This document shows, piece after piece, positions 23,076 through 34,460 of a stretch of 64,000 nt of DNA. Below the pieces are notes generated by a model. The model worked only from the letters and a program-made list of their open reading frames with translations, was not told the DNA's origin and did no database searches. Source of the stretch: Madurella fahalii (taxonomy: Eukaryota; Ascomycota; Sordariomycetes; Sordariales); assembly GCA_029876055.1 (NCBI GenBank), contig CM056877.1, forward strand, positions 682,001 through 746,000, given 5' to 3'. Position 1 is the stretch's first letter. Each line of letters starts with the position of its first letter. The position numbers and the translations under genes were made by a program.

Positions 23076-24621
23076 ATGATCCGAGTTCCAGGTCATTGGA
23101 TCGCTAAATCTTTGTGACAGCGAAGCGGAGAACTGAGCTGCACACACCCTCGTTCTTAGCTGCAAATAACGGACTTTGAACTGAATGTATGAATTGTGAC
23201 TGCCGTACTGCGATCTACGCATCATGATTCAGTCAATCGTGGCACCACATGCCATCATATTAAACAGGACCTGAGTAGTACAGAAAGAACCACCCTTCCA
23301 GAAGCAGGGACCGGTGTTGTCATGATGGCACTCCACACTCCGCAAGCCGCTCAGTAAGCCGCCTCACTCCTGCAAATTCTCTCATTTTCCCCTTCCTTGG
23401 CTCAGGTCAGCCAGGGGTCCCAGGCCCGGCCACCCATTGGCCCCCTCTCCCGTGTGATTCAGGAGCCAAAGTGCGGGATTGCATGGTCCGCCCCGTTCAA
23501 ATTCCAACCCAACCTTCTCTCAGCGCCTTCTTGCGTGACAATCCCGTCTCTAAAATGCCGGTCAGCGAGATGATCTGAACTTCCAACGCCACCTCAACCC
23601 CACTTCTCTACGTTCGGGAATTTCACACTCGACGATGACACTCCGTTTGAGGATAGTTCTTCCGCCTGGCGTCATTTACGGACTGGATCCTGGATTCCCA
23701 GCAATACACCCGAGAACGCATCATTACCATCCGTGAGGAGCTGGGTCTAGAGTGATTATGGGACGGGTGGCTAAGTGAGACGTTACCCATGAAGCACGGT
23801 CGAATTGTCTCGGGTGTCCATGATTGGAATACAGTGGTCGAAACCTGATAGGAAAAGTAATTGTGTCGCAGTTTGACCGGACATCCTAGCTGAGATACGA
23901 GAGGTTACGGCATTAATTCCGGCTGGGCATGCACAACCCTTTTGAACACCCCGACACCCATGAACCTCTCTGGTAGGGTACCTGTGTCGATAAGCGATCG
24001 GCGGTATGTCCGGAAACGGCGGCGGAAGGCGAGCCCTTCCAGTTTTGGGGGGCCTAATGGCGGTTGTTGGGGGATGGGGTAATTATCGAAGTGATGGTGG
24101 TTAATTCATCGCGGCATCATCGTATGCTGAGCACCCATTTCCTTGGATATCGGTTATTGCGGCACCTTTGTTGGTGCTTCATCTCAGTTCCGCCACTATC
24201 CCTATGAGCTCGTTGCACCATTGACCACAAGGGAGGTCAACGGCGGTGACGAGGACGAGATCGCTAAGTACCGGCTTGTGGTGATGGTAGCAAGAGAGGT
24301 CTCTGGAACCTCGGTTCAAGCGTGCCGAGGAACTTTGACCGAGATCAAATATACCCATTCTATTCTCTACCTCAATTCTCTGGGGTTGGCATGGCCTACA
24401 TTGAAATTGCGTTTCGCTAGTACCAAGATGACTGAGTGCTACTGACTGTGCAAAACATCGCGTTGAGAACCATGGGGGTGAAAACAGTTCCATCGGCTTC
24501 CAGAACCGACTGTAAATACAGTCTTTTGGACCCTGAAATGAATTGGCTACGGCAAGTCAACGTTACCAGACTGAGCTCCAAATCCCAAATGGAGTGCGCT
24601 GAAGCACTTCAACGGCGCTTC
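23076..24621. other. Intergenic, nothing recognised
   Basis: Only short overlapping frames (for example 24,143-24,445 plus) with no motif. No splice-consistent model was found. The right end is the trailer of the Thr-rich gene. Confidence 0.5.
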
Positions 24622-25662
24622 CTAACGAGGTGTCGGTAGTGAGCAGACCCATGAGGTATAGGTAGCAACTCCTGTGCCAGTGGTTGTGGTATATGCAATG
24701 CGCGTACGCGGGAACGTCTGCGTGTTTACATCAACCACCGCCGTGCCCGTCAGGGTCATAACCGTGTTGTGGATCACAGTCACCGTAGTATACACGACAG
24801 TATGGACCTCGACCGGCGTGTTCCCTACATCTTCCTGCCGAGCATTGACAGCCCCTGGTGTCCTAGTGCATTCCCATGGGTGCGCCGTATAGACAGTGGT
24901 GGTAGTCGGCTGGCGGGTGATAACAATTGTTGTTGTTACCGTCGGGCTAGGGTTGTTGCAGATGGTTCTAGTAGAGGTCCCTGGAATGTGGGCGATCGTG
25001 TCTGTTACTACCGCCACACTGTGTTTGGTGGCAATGCTGTCTGTGCTGAAGTACTCCCAGTCCTCTAAAGTCCGCTCCGGTGTCGGAAGGGTCACTCCAG
25101 GGATGGTGGTAGAGCGCGTCGAGGACGTCAGACAAACGCCCGTCACGATGCTAACGTGCTCCCAGGCTGACCATGTCCAGGTCAGGTGGGCCCAGTCATG
25201 GTACTGAACCACCAGGGTGTTGAGGCAGTGGTAAGAAACCCGTGTACCGAGCGGGGTTGTGACCGTGACCGTTGGCGTGTGGAATGAGAAATGCGTAACG
25301 GGAGGCCGGTTGGTATCGGTCACTGTGACCGTGCTCCTAGTCGTCACTGTCTCGGTTTTCGTAGAGGGCAGATGACCCTCGGGTGGATAACGAAATTCGT
25401 ACGTGATACAAGATGAAGTTATAGTGCTGGTGAAGGGTGGCGGGCCCGCAGTGCTCGTCCATCCGGCGTCTCTCGTGATAGTTGGGTCTCGGGGGTTGAC
25501 CGTGACTGTAGTTGGAGCTATCCAAGTGGTTGTGGTTGTGGTCGAGTTTATGTGGTCCCGCCGGACAATGTCATTGGGTTGAAGAGAACTCGCTGCGGGA
25601 AGGACAGCAAGCTGAAGCAAGAAAGCTCCGAGTCCAAGTTTGGAATATTTAGTCTGCGCCAT
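24622..25662 (-). CDS. Secreted Thr-rich hypothetical protein
   Basis: Not assigned to a known family. A single exon of 346 residues starts at ATG 25662. Residues 1-28 look like a signal peptide (KYSKLGLGAFLLQLAVLPAA), followed by an Arg-Arg pair that could be a Kex2 site. The rest is extremely rich in Thr, Ser, Val and Pro, in TVTVT and TSTI-like strings, with a modest number of cysteines (for example SSCITYEF, GVCLTSS, HPWECTRT, SWVCSLP). No C-terminal hydrophobic GPI signal is visible, so a heavily O-glycosylated secreted or wall-associated protein is the best guess. The frame is open further upstream to 25851 but lacks a signal there. It is the last intact gene before the transposon island. 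A short TATATAA lies about 80 bp upstream. Confidence 0.7.
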   Translation of the reverse strand: MAQTKYSKLGLGAFLLQLAVLPAASSLQPNDIVRRDHINSTTTTTTWIAPTTVTVNPRDPTITRDAGWTSTAGPPPFTSTITSSCITYEFRYPPEGHLPSTKTETVTTRSTVTVTDTNRPPVTHFSFHTPTVTVTTPLGTRVSYHCLNTLVVQYHDWAHLTWTWSAWEHVSIVTGVCLTSSTRSTTIPGVTLPTPERTLEDWEYFSTDSIATKHSVAVVTDTIAHIPGTSTRTICNNPSPTVTTTIVITRQPTTTTVYTAHPWECTRTPGAVNARQEDVGNTPVEVHTVVYTTVTVIHNTVMTLTGTAVVDVNTQTFPRTRIAYTTTTGTGVATYTSWVCSLPTPR

Positions 25663-26617
25663 TGCTGATAGCAGTTTCCGCTGCTCGTGTTGACAGCAGC
25701 ATGCCAGTAGTAGAGTCCACCCGATGTTGGTTCGGAGTTTGTTATATAATCTGAAGGTCGCCCTGTTTACCCATCGTCTGCGGCAGCTGCGTACCCAGAG
25801 TTGATCATTACGTGGTATTCGGGACTGCTGACTACGATGATTTGTAAACAAACTACAACGGTAAATACTACGGCGTTTATTAACCGAGTGCTACACCTGC
25901 TGCAAGGAACTTTCCTTGCTTGTGGGTCCAGTTCCCTAATCCATCAAGCAAGACAGCTTCTGAGAGCGGATTAGATCTTTCTGTGACCGTCAAAATCGTG
26001 AATGCTGATGCAAGCGCAGAGAGAGTGTTCTCGTAACCGGTCAGTACACTGCAGGGCATGGAGGAGCATTGTGTGAGCCGTACCCAGCCAGATTATCTAC
26101 GGCAATTTCGGGCCAACTTTGTCTCGGAAGTGAGCCTGAAGAGTGTTATAGATACTGCAGCAGTGAGGATTGTCACGTTGCTGACTTGGAGTACATGATA
26201 AAGATGTACTACTGTATAAGGACGAAGAAGAAAAAAGTTTACAGTGGAAAATATGTTGATTATGTACAAGAAAAGCGGGGAGATTGATATCACTTGCTCG
26301 CTAAGTGAATGATAACTAACTCGTGCTATATTAGTTCCAATAGACAATTAATCAAGGAGCCTTAGGATATTAGCTAGGATATACAAAGCCACCTCTATCT
26401 AGAACTTAGAGATAGAGATCGAGATACCACTACTGGATCTGTATCTAACAAGAGACTCGTGGACTTCTAAGCCTAGTGTGTTAAGGAAAACTGTCTCCAG
26501 AGAGCAAGGCTCTTCTAAGTAGAGGACTACATTTACCGAGATAATAATGTCCTGGGAGCTGGAACTTGCTGTAGACCTATTTTTCGTTTGCACTATAAGT
26601 AGGATCATCCTGGCCAT
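25663..26617. other. Transition from gene-bearing DNA to transposon island
   Basis: Promoter of the Thr-rich gene on the left. From about 26,280 the composition becomes AT-rich and short RIP-like degenerate frames appear. The pogo element begins at 26,620 after a TA dinucleotide. No gene supported. Confidence 0.5.
25742..25748 (-). promoter_or_regulatory. TATA box of the Thr-rich gene
   Basis: TATATAA on the minus strand, 80 bp upstream of the ATG at 25662. Position supports the chosen start codon. Inferred. Confidence 0.45.
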
Positions 26618-26619
26618 TA

Positions 26620-26664
26620 ACGTACATTATCAGCGAGTCGTGGGTATCAGCGGGTCGTGGCTTT
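26620..26664. repeat. Left TIR of pogo element 1
   Basis: Outer ACGTACATTATC plus two 17-bp iterons containing AGCGAGTCGTGGG and AGCGGGTCGTGG. It pairs with 28,337-28,382. Confidence 0.88.
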
Positions 26665-26719
26665 CTTGGCGCAACGCCATACCTCTCTACCTAACATCAG
26701 TTTCCTCTACCAGCACAAT

Positions 26720-28293
26720 ATGCCGCCGCCTTCAAAGGAAGCCAGGGTTATCTTAGCCCTTGAAGCTCTTCGAAACGACAAGCGGCCAAAGCTTGAGGCC
26801 GTAGCTAAGCTCTATGACGTGCCAGCTTCAACCCTCCGCGACCGACGCGCTGGCCGACCTGCACGACGCAACACCACGCCCAACTCGCGTAAGCTCACAG
26901 ATCTGGAAGAGAGGGCAATAGTTCAGTATATAATTGAACTATCTGCACGTGCATTTCCGCCGAGACTGTGCAGTGTGGAAGATATGGCCAACCAACTGCT
27001 ACGCGCACGTGACGCGCCCCCTGTCGGCAAGCTCTGGCGTATCGGTTTGTCAAACGCCAGCTAGAGCTCCGTACGCGTTATACCCGTCGATATGATTATC
27101 AGAGGGCTAAGTGCGAGGATCCAGAGGTTATTAGCGAGTGGTTTACGCTCGTATATAATACTAAGGCAAAGTACGGTATTGTAGATAACGATATCTATAA
27201 CTTCGATGAGACTGGGTTTATAATGGGTATTATCTGCGCGGGTATAGTGGTTACGACCTTAGATGGCTGTAGCAAGGCAAAGCTAGCCCAGCCTAGTAAC
27301 CGCGAATGGGCAACGGTGATCCAAGGTGTTAATGCCCTTGGCTGGGCTATCCCTCCGTTTATTATCTTAGCCGCGTAGTACCACCTCGCCAACTGGTATA
27401 CCGAGTGTAACCTCCCGGCCGATTGGTGTATTGCAACTACCGACAATGGCTGGACTACCAATGCGGTAGGCCTAGATTGGATCAAGCATTTCGACTACTA
27501 TACAGCGGCCCGGATAAAAGGTAAATACCGGTTGTTAATCCTCGACGGCCACGAAAGCCACCACTCGACCGAATTCGAGCTCTACTGCCAGCAGAACAAC
27601 ATCGTTACACTCTATATGCCTCCGCACTCTTCCTATAAACTCCAGCTACTCGATATTGGCTGTTTTGGGCCGCTAAAACAGGCGTACGGTCGGCAGATCG
27701 AGGACTTGATGCGGGCGCATATCAACCACGTAAGCAAGCTCGAGTTCCTCTGTGCCTTCCGCGAGGCCTACTTTGCCTCTATGACAGAGAGGAACATTCA
27801 GGGCGGCTTTGCAGGGGCTAGTCTTATCAGACACCACACAACCCTCGAGAAGCCGAGTTGCAGTCAACGCTTATCAAGACTCGTATTACCAATCATCAAA
27901 ATAGCTCCCCGACTTCGATGTTGGCTGCTGTGGACCAGCTTACCAAAGGGTACGATGGCTGTAATACACCAGGTGGCTCTCCTTCAGGCAGAGGTCTCTT
28001 CGCTTCGCAAGGCCAACGAGGCGCTAAGCAAGCGCCGGAAAGCTAAAAAAACACGTATACGACTTGGAGGATCACTTGCTGTACAAGATGCAAAGGACCT
28101 ACTAGACCAGAAGGCCGTAGGTGGGGAGGTAAAGCAGGAAATGCGATCGGGTGCTATTGGTGTAGGGGGGGATCGTACCAAAGTTCGGTGCTGTAGTGTG
28201 TGCGGCAAGCCTGGCCATAATGCCCGTACTTGCCAGGAGGGTGCAGAATTATCTGATTCAACTGCTTCTGATGTAATTATAGTTAGTTCCTAG
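26720..28293 (+). pseudogene. Pogo-type transposase with C-terminal zinc knuckle, disrupted
   Basis: The remnant reads HTH (psq/Tc5-like: EAVAKLYDVPASTLRDRRAG, then TDLEERAIVQYIIEL) and then a DDE domain with NFDETGFIMG, LLILDGHESHHS and LLDIGCFGPLK, the three catalytic acidic stations of pogo/Fot transposases. A coiled coil follows (ALLQAEVSSLRKANEALSKR), and last a CCHC knuckle, CSVCGKPGHNARTC. Breaks: a single-base deletion near 27,033 (KLW then frame change), a TAG at 27,376-27,378 where related copies suggest Gln or another sense codon, and a frame-changing deletion near 27,830. Hence non-autonomous. ATG 26720 starts 100 bp inside the left end. Confidence 0.85.
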
Positions 28294-28336
28294 TATTGTT
28301 GTGTTGTAATTGAAGATAGTATTTGTAGGGTAGTGG

Positions 28337-28382
28337 AAAAGCCACGACTCGCTGATACCCACGACTCGCTGATAATATACGT
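28337..28382. repeat. Right TIR of pogo element 1
   Basis: Inverted copy of the left TIR: two units of CCACGACTCGCTGATAC type, then ATAATATACGT, followed by TA. Confidence 0.88.
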
Positions 28383-28384
28383 TA

Positions 28385-28629
28385 CTCCTTAATAATTAAT
28401 TCAGCACTGCTTCCCACACCTATTACAAGCTCAATTCACAAGTTTTCTTTACATTCAAAGTGATCTCTCTCTGATTAGAGTGAGCTATATTTGCATATAT
28501 TGTTTAACTTTGTTTAGACTATGTAGAGACTCTAATTATAGTAGTGTTATCTGGTCTATCTTATCTATCTTATCTAGTTAGCATTTGGCCATCTTTACTC
28601 TCTCCATGTTTTGATAGGTATTTAAGGTG
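28385..28629. other. AT-rich spacer between pogo element 1 and T3
   Basis: About 245 bp of TA-rich DNA with no frame or repeat I can identify. Confidence 0.5.
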
Positions 28630-29152
28630 TAACGTAATCCATATACGGCTGTGCCACTCTAGCCAACGTGCCACCTGAATATCTTCATATCGCTGTCCCA
28701 CCAAGTCCCTAAGCTACCAAATTATCACCAGCTTCAACACCATACAACTCAGTTAATTCTACTCCTTTTGGTAAGTCAATAACAGTTCTGACGATCTGGG
28801 ATAATGGCGAAGTCAGAATTTAAAACGTCAGAAACTTACGAGATATGAATCTAGCTTTGCAGCCGCTGCAATCCAGTCCAAGCAGGTTTCTAGTTTCCAA
28901 GGAAGCTGGCCGCCTCTACTATATCTGTTATCAAACCCTATCTCAACGACTGGCAGGCCGAAAGTGCCAGAAAACTACTTTCTAGTATTAATAATGCCTT
29001 ATACCTAAGAAAATTCTGTTATTAGGGCTATCTATTAGTTAGATGTCTAGGGGTAGCCTATAACTATCGCTACTATACAGTCTCTAGTAATATAGGTTCT
29101 TTTTACTAAAGGCGATGATATACCTTTCGGAATCAACTGGCATTCGTACTTC

Positions 29153-29513
29153 TGTGAGGACCGGCTGGGTAAGGTCGGCGTGGGCGCAGGACGAAAGCCC
29201 TGAAGCCGCAGCGCCAGCGGGATCACAAAAAGCAATAACAACGCTAGGCTAAAAGGGCGTGGATATCGTATTAGAGGAGCATCAAAGGAGTATATAAGTA
29301 AGGACGGTGATGGGGCAACGAGTGGGGTAAATGAGCCTAGACGCTATTATCGTAGGGCATAAAGAGGGGAGTAGAAGACAGGACTTAGGAGAGAGATAGA
29401 GTTTAATGAGACTACTATCCTACTCCTAACGAGCACTCTGTTCCTACGTTGCGTATGTATTACTCATATCCAGGCACTCTAGTCCTACTACCCTTGGGTC
29501 CTTGACCCTCATA
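29153..29513 (+). repeat. 5' LTR of Gypsy copy A
   Basis: Starts TGTGAGGACCGGCTGG and ends CCCTCATA (last bases RIP-mutated from CACA). Contains a TATA-type motif and the AGAGTTTAATG transcript-start-like stretch discussed in findings. It matches 36,822-37,182 and the LTR at 63,521-63,880. Confidence 0.92.
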
Positions 29514-29524
29514 CGTTAAACTCT
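29514..29524 (+). other. Primer-binding site, self-priming type
   Basis: CGTTAAACTCT directly after the 5' LTR (CGTTGAACTCT in the inverted copy B). It is complementary to AGAGTTCAACG-type sequence inside the LTR rather than to an obvious tRNA 3' end, as in the Tf1/sushi group. Confidence 0.6.
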
Positions 29525-29559
29525 TTGCCTTCCAGGCGACTAGATCATCCGGGGCGAAT

Positions 29560-32500
29560 ATGGTACCAAGGCGTCAGCGCGTTACTCTTAATCAGCTTGT
29601 GAACGAAATAGAAGGCTCGCTTATATCGAATAGCCAGCCTTCTAGTATCGTATAACTTCCTGATATTCCTGAGAATTCGGATACTTAGGTCCTTAATTCC
29701 CTTAGTATGACCTAAGGGTGCCTACCTGCGGACGAGCCGTTTATTAACTGCTCCTCTGTAGTATAGACGGACGTGTCCCTGTCTAACCAATAGTAGTAAC
29801 TACTTAATAAAGAACGACAGCTCGATAAGTAGATTGCTGTCGTATACCGGGAGGCTATACTACGCTATAAGAGAGCTGAGTTTAAGCTACTCCTCTATTA
29901 GAATCAATTTATATTAGAACTAGTCCCTCTAGCTAATCCTATAGTATATCCCTTTTAGGAGGCCTTTTTAACCCCTCCTAAGCTTGTTCCTACGACCCTT
30001 ATAAGCGTAGTACCTTAATAGCTTAGGATAGTTGTATAAATAGGAGTAATATAGAAGACCCCGACTCTTATCTATCCTCTATATAATAGGTCCAATACAA
30101 CTGCTCTTTGTAATTTTCTCTTCGACTGTAAAGTAAATTTCTACCTTTTTAGTAACGTTTTAAGTAGCGACTACGTTATATATACAGTAAGCTGCTTATA
30201 TAGGACCTCTAAGAATACTTAGGTCAAGTATATTATTAAGCACAAAAATAACCCTTCCTTCGACCCCACTCTAATAATATAGGAGGAATTCGTTAAATTC
30301 TTTTACCGTTAGCTCTTAGATCTAGAGACGTATACCCTCTTTATAGCTATATAGCTTGATAACCTGCATTAATATGATGATAAGATAGTGACAGAATTCG
30401 TAGATCGATATATAACTATTACTACCGACCTCCCCTACTAGATAGAGGAGAGTTAGCAGGTAATTGGCTTCCTCTCGAAGTTCCGTAGGGAGATTCGTCT
30501 AGCAATTACCTGCTAAAGTACCTTACCTACTACTTACTAGTAGCTAGTAAGTACTGCCTACTGGATTGAAGATAGTTAGCGGGTTGAAGGGACTTCGGGA
30601 TATCGCTTCTAACTATAACCTCTATTAGAACCCCCTATAGTACTAGAGTTTATCGAAAGAGGTGTCTAAGCTCCGCTAGTACGATTAGAATATAATATCG
30701 TCTGCTATAACTATAGAAAGAAAGGTTATATCACTAGGAACTATCTATTGGGGTTGTCTAACTCCCTAACGCCGGAGAGGGCGGATAAGCAATAATAATA
30801 CTACTATATCTATAACCAGCTAGGGTACTATTCAACTAATTGCTTCTAAACGGTATACCGGTACTGCAATTAAATAGGGTATACGTCACCCCAGTACCCT
30901 AACGATAGCCCTGTTACTAGTAGTAACCAGATTCCCCTATAGGAATATATAGGCGCTATAGCAACTGAGAAATAGGATAATACTGAGGATACTTCTCGTC
31001 GTATCGAGTCCAATATAATAGTCAGGTTATAAGGAAGCTAGGAAAAGGTATCTACGATATTTGATTTAGGAGTAGATTATAATTTGATTAGCTATAGCTG
31101 CTTTACTAAGTATTCCCTCTTTAAGTACTTTAAGCTATCGGTAGAGATTGCTAGTATCGGAAATCAACCTATATAAACTTATAGAGTGTATTCTCTTTAT
31201 ATATATACTGTTGACTATAAGGGTAGAGCTTAGATATATCTCTTATACTTTATTATTACAGATATTAAGCCCTTTATCATCCTACTTAGCTAGCTCTAGC
31301 TCGAAATAACCAACCCCGATATCGACTTCTAGGCTAAGATATAAGTTTACCTACTTAAAGCACTGCAAGTAGGTTTATATATTAAGCCCAAGCAATAGTA
31401 GGTAGGATCGGTATTTGCCCTCGTAGCTATTATCCTCTCTAATGAGGACCCCGTCAATATAGTGTATAAGCTGGAGCAGCTGCAGCTCCTAGAGGCTTAC
31501 CGGGTATATAAGAAGCTGTTCTATAAGTTGGGGATCTTACCTTTCTCTAAGATATCAGTAAAGCATTGTATTAAGCTCGTAGACAATCCTTAGGCACTTC
31601 GATCCCTCCCTGCCTATCTATATAGAATAAGATATCTTGAAGTACGTGATCAGAGTAGTACTCTCGCAGCTCTATGAGGATCGTTAGTACCCTATCGCTT
31701 TTAGATCGAGGAAGCTTATACCTGAAGAAATGTACTATGGTACTGGAGATAGGGAGCTGCTTACACTCGTCGATATATTCCAAACTTAGTCCCAGTATCT
31801 CTTTTATACCCAGGTCCTAGTTATAGTCCTGATAGACTATCTTAACCTAGAGTACTGGAAGACCAAGAAGCGATTAAGCCTATAGTAACTACGTTAGAGC
31901 AACGACTTAGCTATATTTAACTTCGTTATTACATACCGTCTTAGTATTCAGAACCCTACTAATGGACTTTTTATATAGACCAGATTATATAGAAGAAGAG
32001 GTAGGTAAAGATACTAAGAACCTACTGCTTTAACTCCTATCAGACAGGATTGAGTATAGGCAATAAGAGAACCCTAGCCCCTACCCTGTTATCGCTGCGA
32101 CCCGAAGACTACTCCGACTATCTACTACAGTTGTGCTGCTGCTGTATATAAGGACAGTAGAAGACGAAGAAGTTATTGGGTAAGAAAGAGAAGAGTTTAT
32201 GAGGTTACTACTGAGCTAAGAAGGCTAGAGTAATGTTATTGTCTAAGAGGTCTAGGACTATAACGAGAAGTACGGCCGTAGCTCTATAGATAAGGACGAA
32301 GGCGCTGTATCTGATACTAAGAAGCAGATATATGTCGTTAGCGCTAGCTCTCCTAAAGGACCGGATAGTATATCCGGTGTCGGGGCCTCTATCGTTGTAT
32401 AGGGAATAACTCTTATAATATGGCTGCGCCTAATTACTGTACGCCTATTGTAGGCGCCTCTAGTACTAAAAACGGAGATTACGGGACCTAGGCGAAAGGA

Positions 32501-33960
32501 GGGTAGCTCCTTTTAGAAGAATTATTACTTGAGGGGCAATCGAAAGATCAATAGCTTTAGTCGGATGCTTGTAGGAAGCGGCGTAGTAGTAGCGAAGGCT
32601 CTTAAAGTAAATAAGAGGACGGGCTTATCTATTATTAAGGTAAAGTATATATTCCCCTATCCCTTAGGTATGAGCTGATTAAGAGCTATTATAATAATAC
32701 TAACTACAAGCTATAGAGGTTTTAAGAAGGTGTAGGAGTATCTAGGATACAATTACTTCTAGCTATCTATAAAAGAAGATAGTAGTATACGTTAATAGTA
32801 ACTATATGACCTACTAATAAATGAAGCTATATATATACCACCCTTTATAGCTTACTTGTAGCGCTACTAGTACCCAATAGACTACAGTAGATGATTATAG
32901 TGGACTTTATTATAGGTCTGCCAACCTCGATTGACCTTCGGACGAATAAGGTATATAACGCTGCCCTAGTCGTAGTAGACAAGTTTATGAAATATGCCGT
33001 TCTATATTGCAATAACTACGATACTTATAGTAAGTGCCTTTGTAGATCTATTCTTCGACTATGTCTACCGACCCTTCGGGCTTCCTTAATCTATTGTATC
33101 CGATAGGGGCAACCTCTTTATAAGCTCCTTCTAGAAGACCTTCTACAAGTTCTTAGGTATTAAGTAGCGTCTGAGTACCGTATATTACCTATAGACGGAT
33201 AGGCAGACGGAGTACCAGAACTAGATACTCGAGTATTACCTGCGCGTATTCTGTAGCTACGATCCAGTGGATTAGGCGTATTATCTATGCCTTATAGAGT
33301 ATACTTATAACAGTTCGTACTTACGGCAATACGGTCAACGCCAGCCTTTCTTCTCTATAGGTTCTACCCTCGAGATCACCCAGATCCTATAACAATCTCT
33401 AAGAGCTTAGTTCCTACTGCAGATAAGCGAGCAAGAGGCTTATCGGCAAGCTGCGAAAAGATCTATAATATCTTCGTTGCTACTAATAGGAGCTATAAGA
33501 AGTAGTATAATCGAAAGCAGGAGGATAGAGCGTTTAAAGTTAGTTAATGGGTCTGGCTTTTAATAAAGTACCTTAAATAGCGGCGTCTAAATAGTAAACT
33601 CGTAGATAAGTATCTGAGGCCCTTTAAAATCCTTAAGGTTATCGGCGATAGGAAGATGGTATACGAGCTGGACCTTCTATAACATTATTATATCTATCGA
33701 GTTTTCCTAATTACCCTGCTCGAGTTATTTAAAGGCAGTGAGGAATAAGTATGAGAGTAGTGCGAAAGAGTCGATATCGAGCTAGAAGAGTAGTATTATA
33801 AGGTGGAAGTTATTATCGATTATAGAGGTTTAGTAAGAAATAGGCAGTTCCTGATCAAATAGAAGAGCTATCTACCTAACGATAATACCTGGAAACCTAG
33901 GGAATACCTAGATAATAGACCACTGTTGAGGGTATATGAAGTAAAATTCACAAAGGTATA
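29560..33960 (+). pseudogene. gag-pol of Gypsy copy A, RIP-mutated with internal deletion
   Basis: gag begins at ATG 29560 (MVPRRQRVTLNQLVNEIEGS). Its knuckle near 30,700 reads CYNYRKKGYITRNY, where Cys and His of CCHC have become Tyr. A protease-like segment (FDLGVDYNLISY) follows near 31,070. At about 31,588 the frame jumps from the region before reverse transcriptase to RNase H (copy B has about 870 bp more here, including YLDD). Integrase is marked by MIIVDFIIGLPTSIDLR at 32,891. A chromodomain-like end, VEVIIDYRGLVRNRQFLIK followed by NTWKPREYLDN, closes pol near 33,915. Dozens of TAG/TAA codons make it inactive. Confidence 0.85.
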
Positions 33961-34073
33961 AGGGTAGTACAGAGTATAAGTATATACGAATATATCAGGT
34001 AAAGGAAAAAGCTTTAATTTGTCTAAGGGCATTAAAAAACCTACGAAAAACCCGTGCCCAAGCAGCGCCCTAT

Positions 34074-34460
34074 TTACTCCTCTTTACTTTCAACCTCAGT
34101 GTCATCTTCCTCTATAACAGGGGCCTTAGGGGTATTAGCGGCAGGCAGGGAGGATGGAGCGACATTGTCTTCGGCCTAGAGAAGTAGGTTAGGAGTAGCG
34201 AAGGCGGGAAAAGGGAGGGACTAGAAATCTACTAAGGAGCTAGGGGACATCAAGGTGGCCTTAGACTTCTTAGAGGGACCTCCAGGCTCTTCATTATCTT
34301 TAGCCTAAGAAAGGATCAGTACGTATAGGGACCCCGTAAAAGTAGCGAGGGCGCTATTTATAGGGCGTTTATCCGATATAGGGGACTAAGTAGAGGGGGG
34401 GGGAGTATAGAGAGTAGAGCGAGAGCGTAGAACGAGGGTAGCGAGGGCGGGGATAGCGAC
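34074..34460 (-). other. Possible antisense ORF remnant in the 3' region of Gypsy copy A
   Basis: On the minus strand, about 128 codons read as a Ser/Pro-rich and then acidic tail (SLPAANTPKAPVIEEDDTEV, ending ESKEE then TAA). The only interruptions are TAG codons of the CAG to TAG kind. No family recognised. It could be a third, antisense reading frame of the element or a chance open stretch. Confidence 0.4.

Larger units (their letters stand above)
26620..28382 (+). mobile_element. Pogo/Fot-type DNA transposon 1, complete ends, TA target duplication
   Basis: A 1,763-bp element with terminal inverted repeats of about 45 bp and a TA on both sides (26618-26619 and 28383-28384). Each TIR is an outer ACGTAYATTATC followed by two tandem copies of a 17-mer (minus-strand view CCACGACTCGCTGATAC). 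The two TIRs differ at only a few bases. One broken transposase frame runs from 26720 to 28293. The element is less mutated than its neighbours. Confidence 0.9.

Noticed and set aside
23440..23520. tRNA-like B-box (GTTCAAATTCC)
   Set aside because: No matching acceptor or anticodon stem could be paired around it.
25663..25851. Upstream extension of the Thr-rich protein
   Set aside because: It would bury the signal peptide 63 residues inside, and a TATA box lies within the extension.
32891..33106. Short ORF with IIVDFIIGLP as an independent gene
   Set aside because: It is the integrase core of Gypsy copy A between RIP-generated stops.
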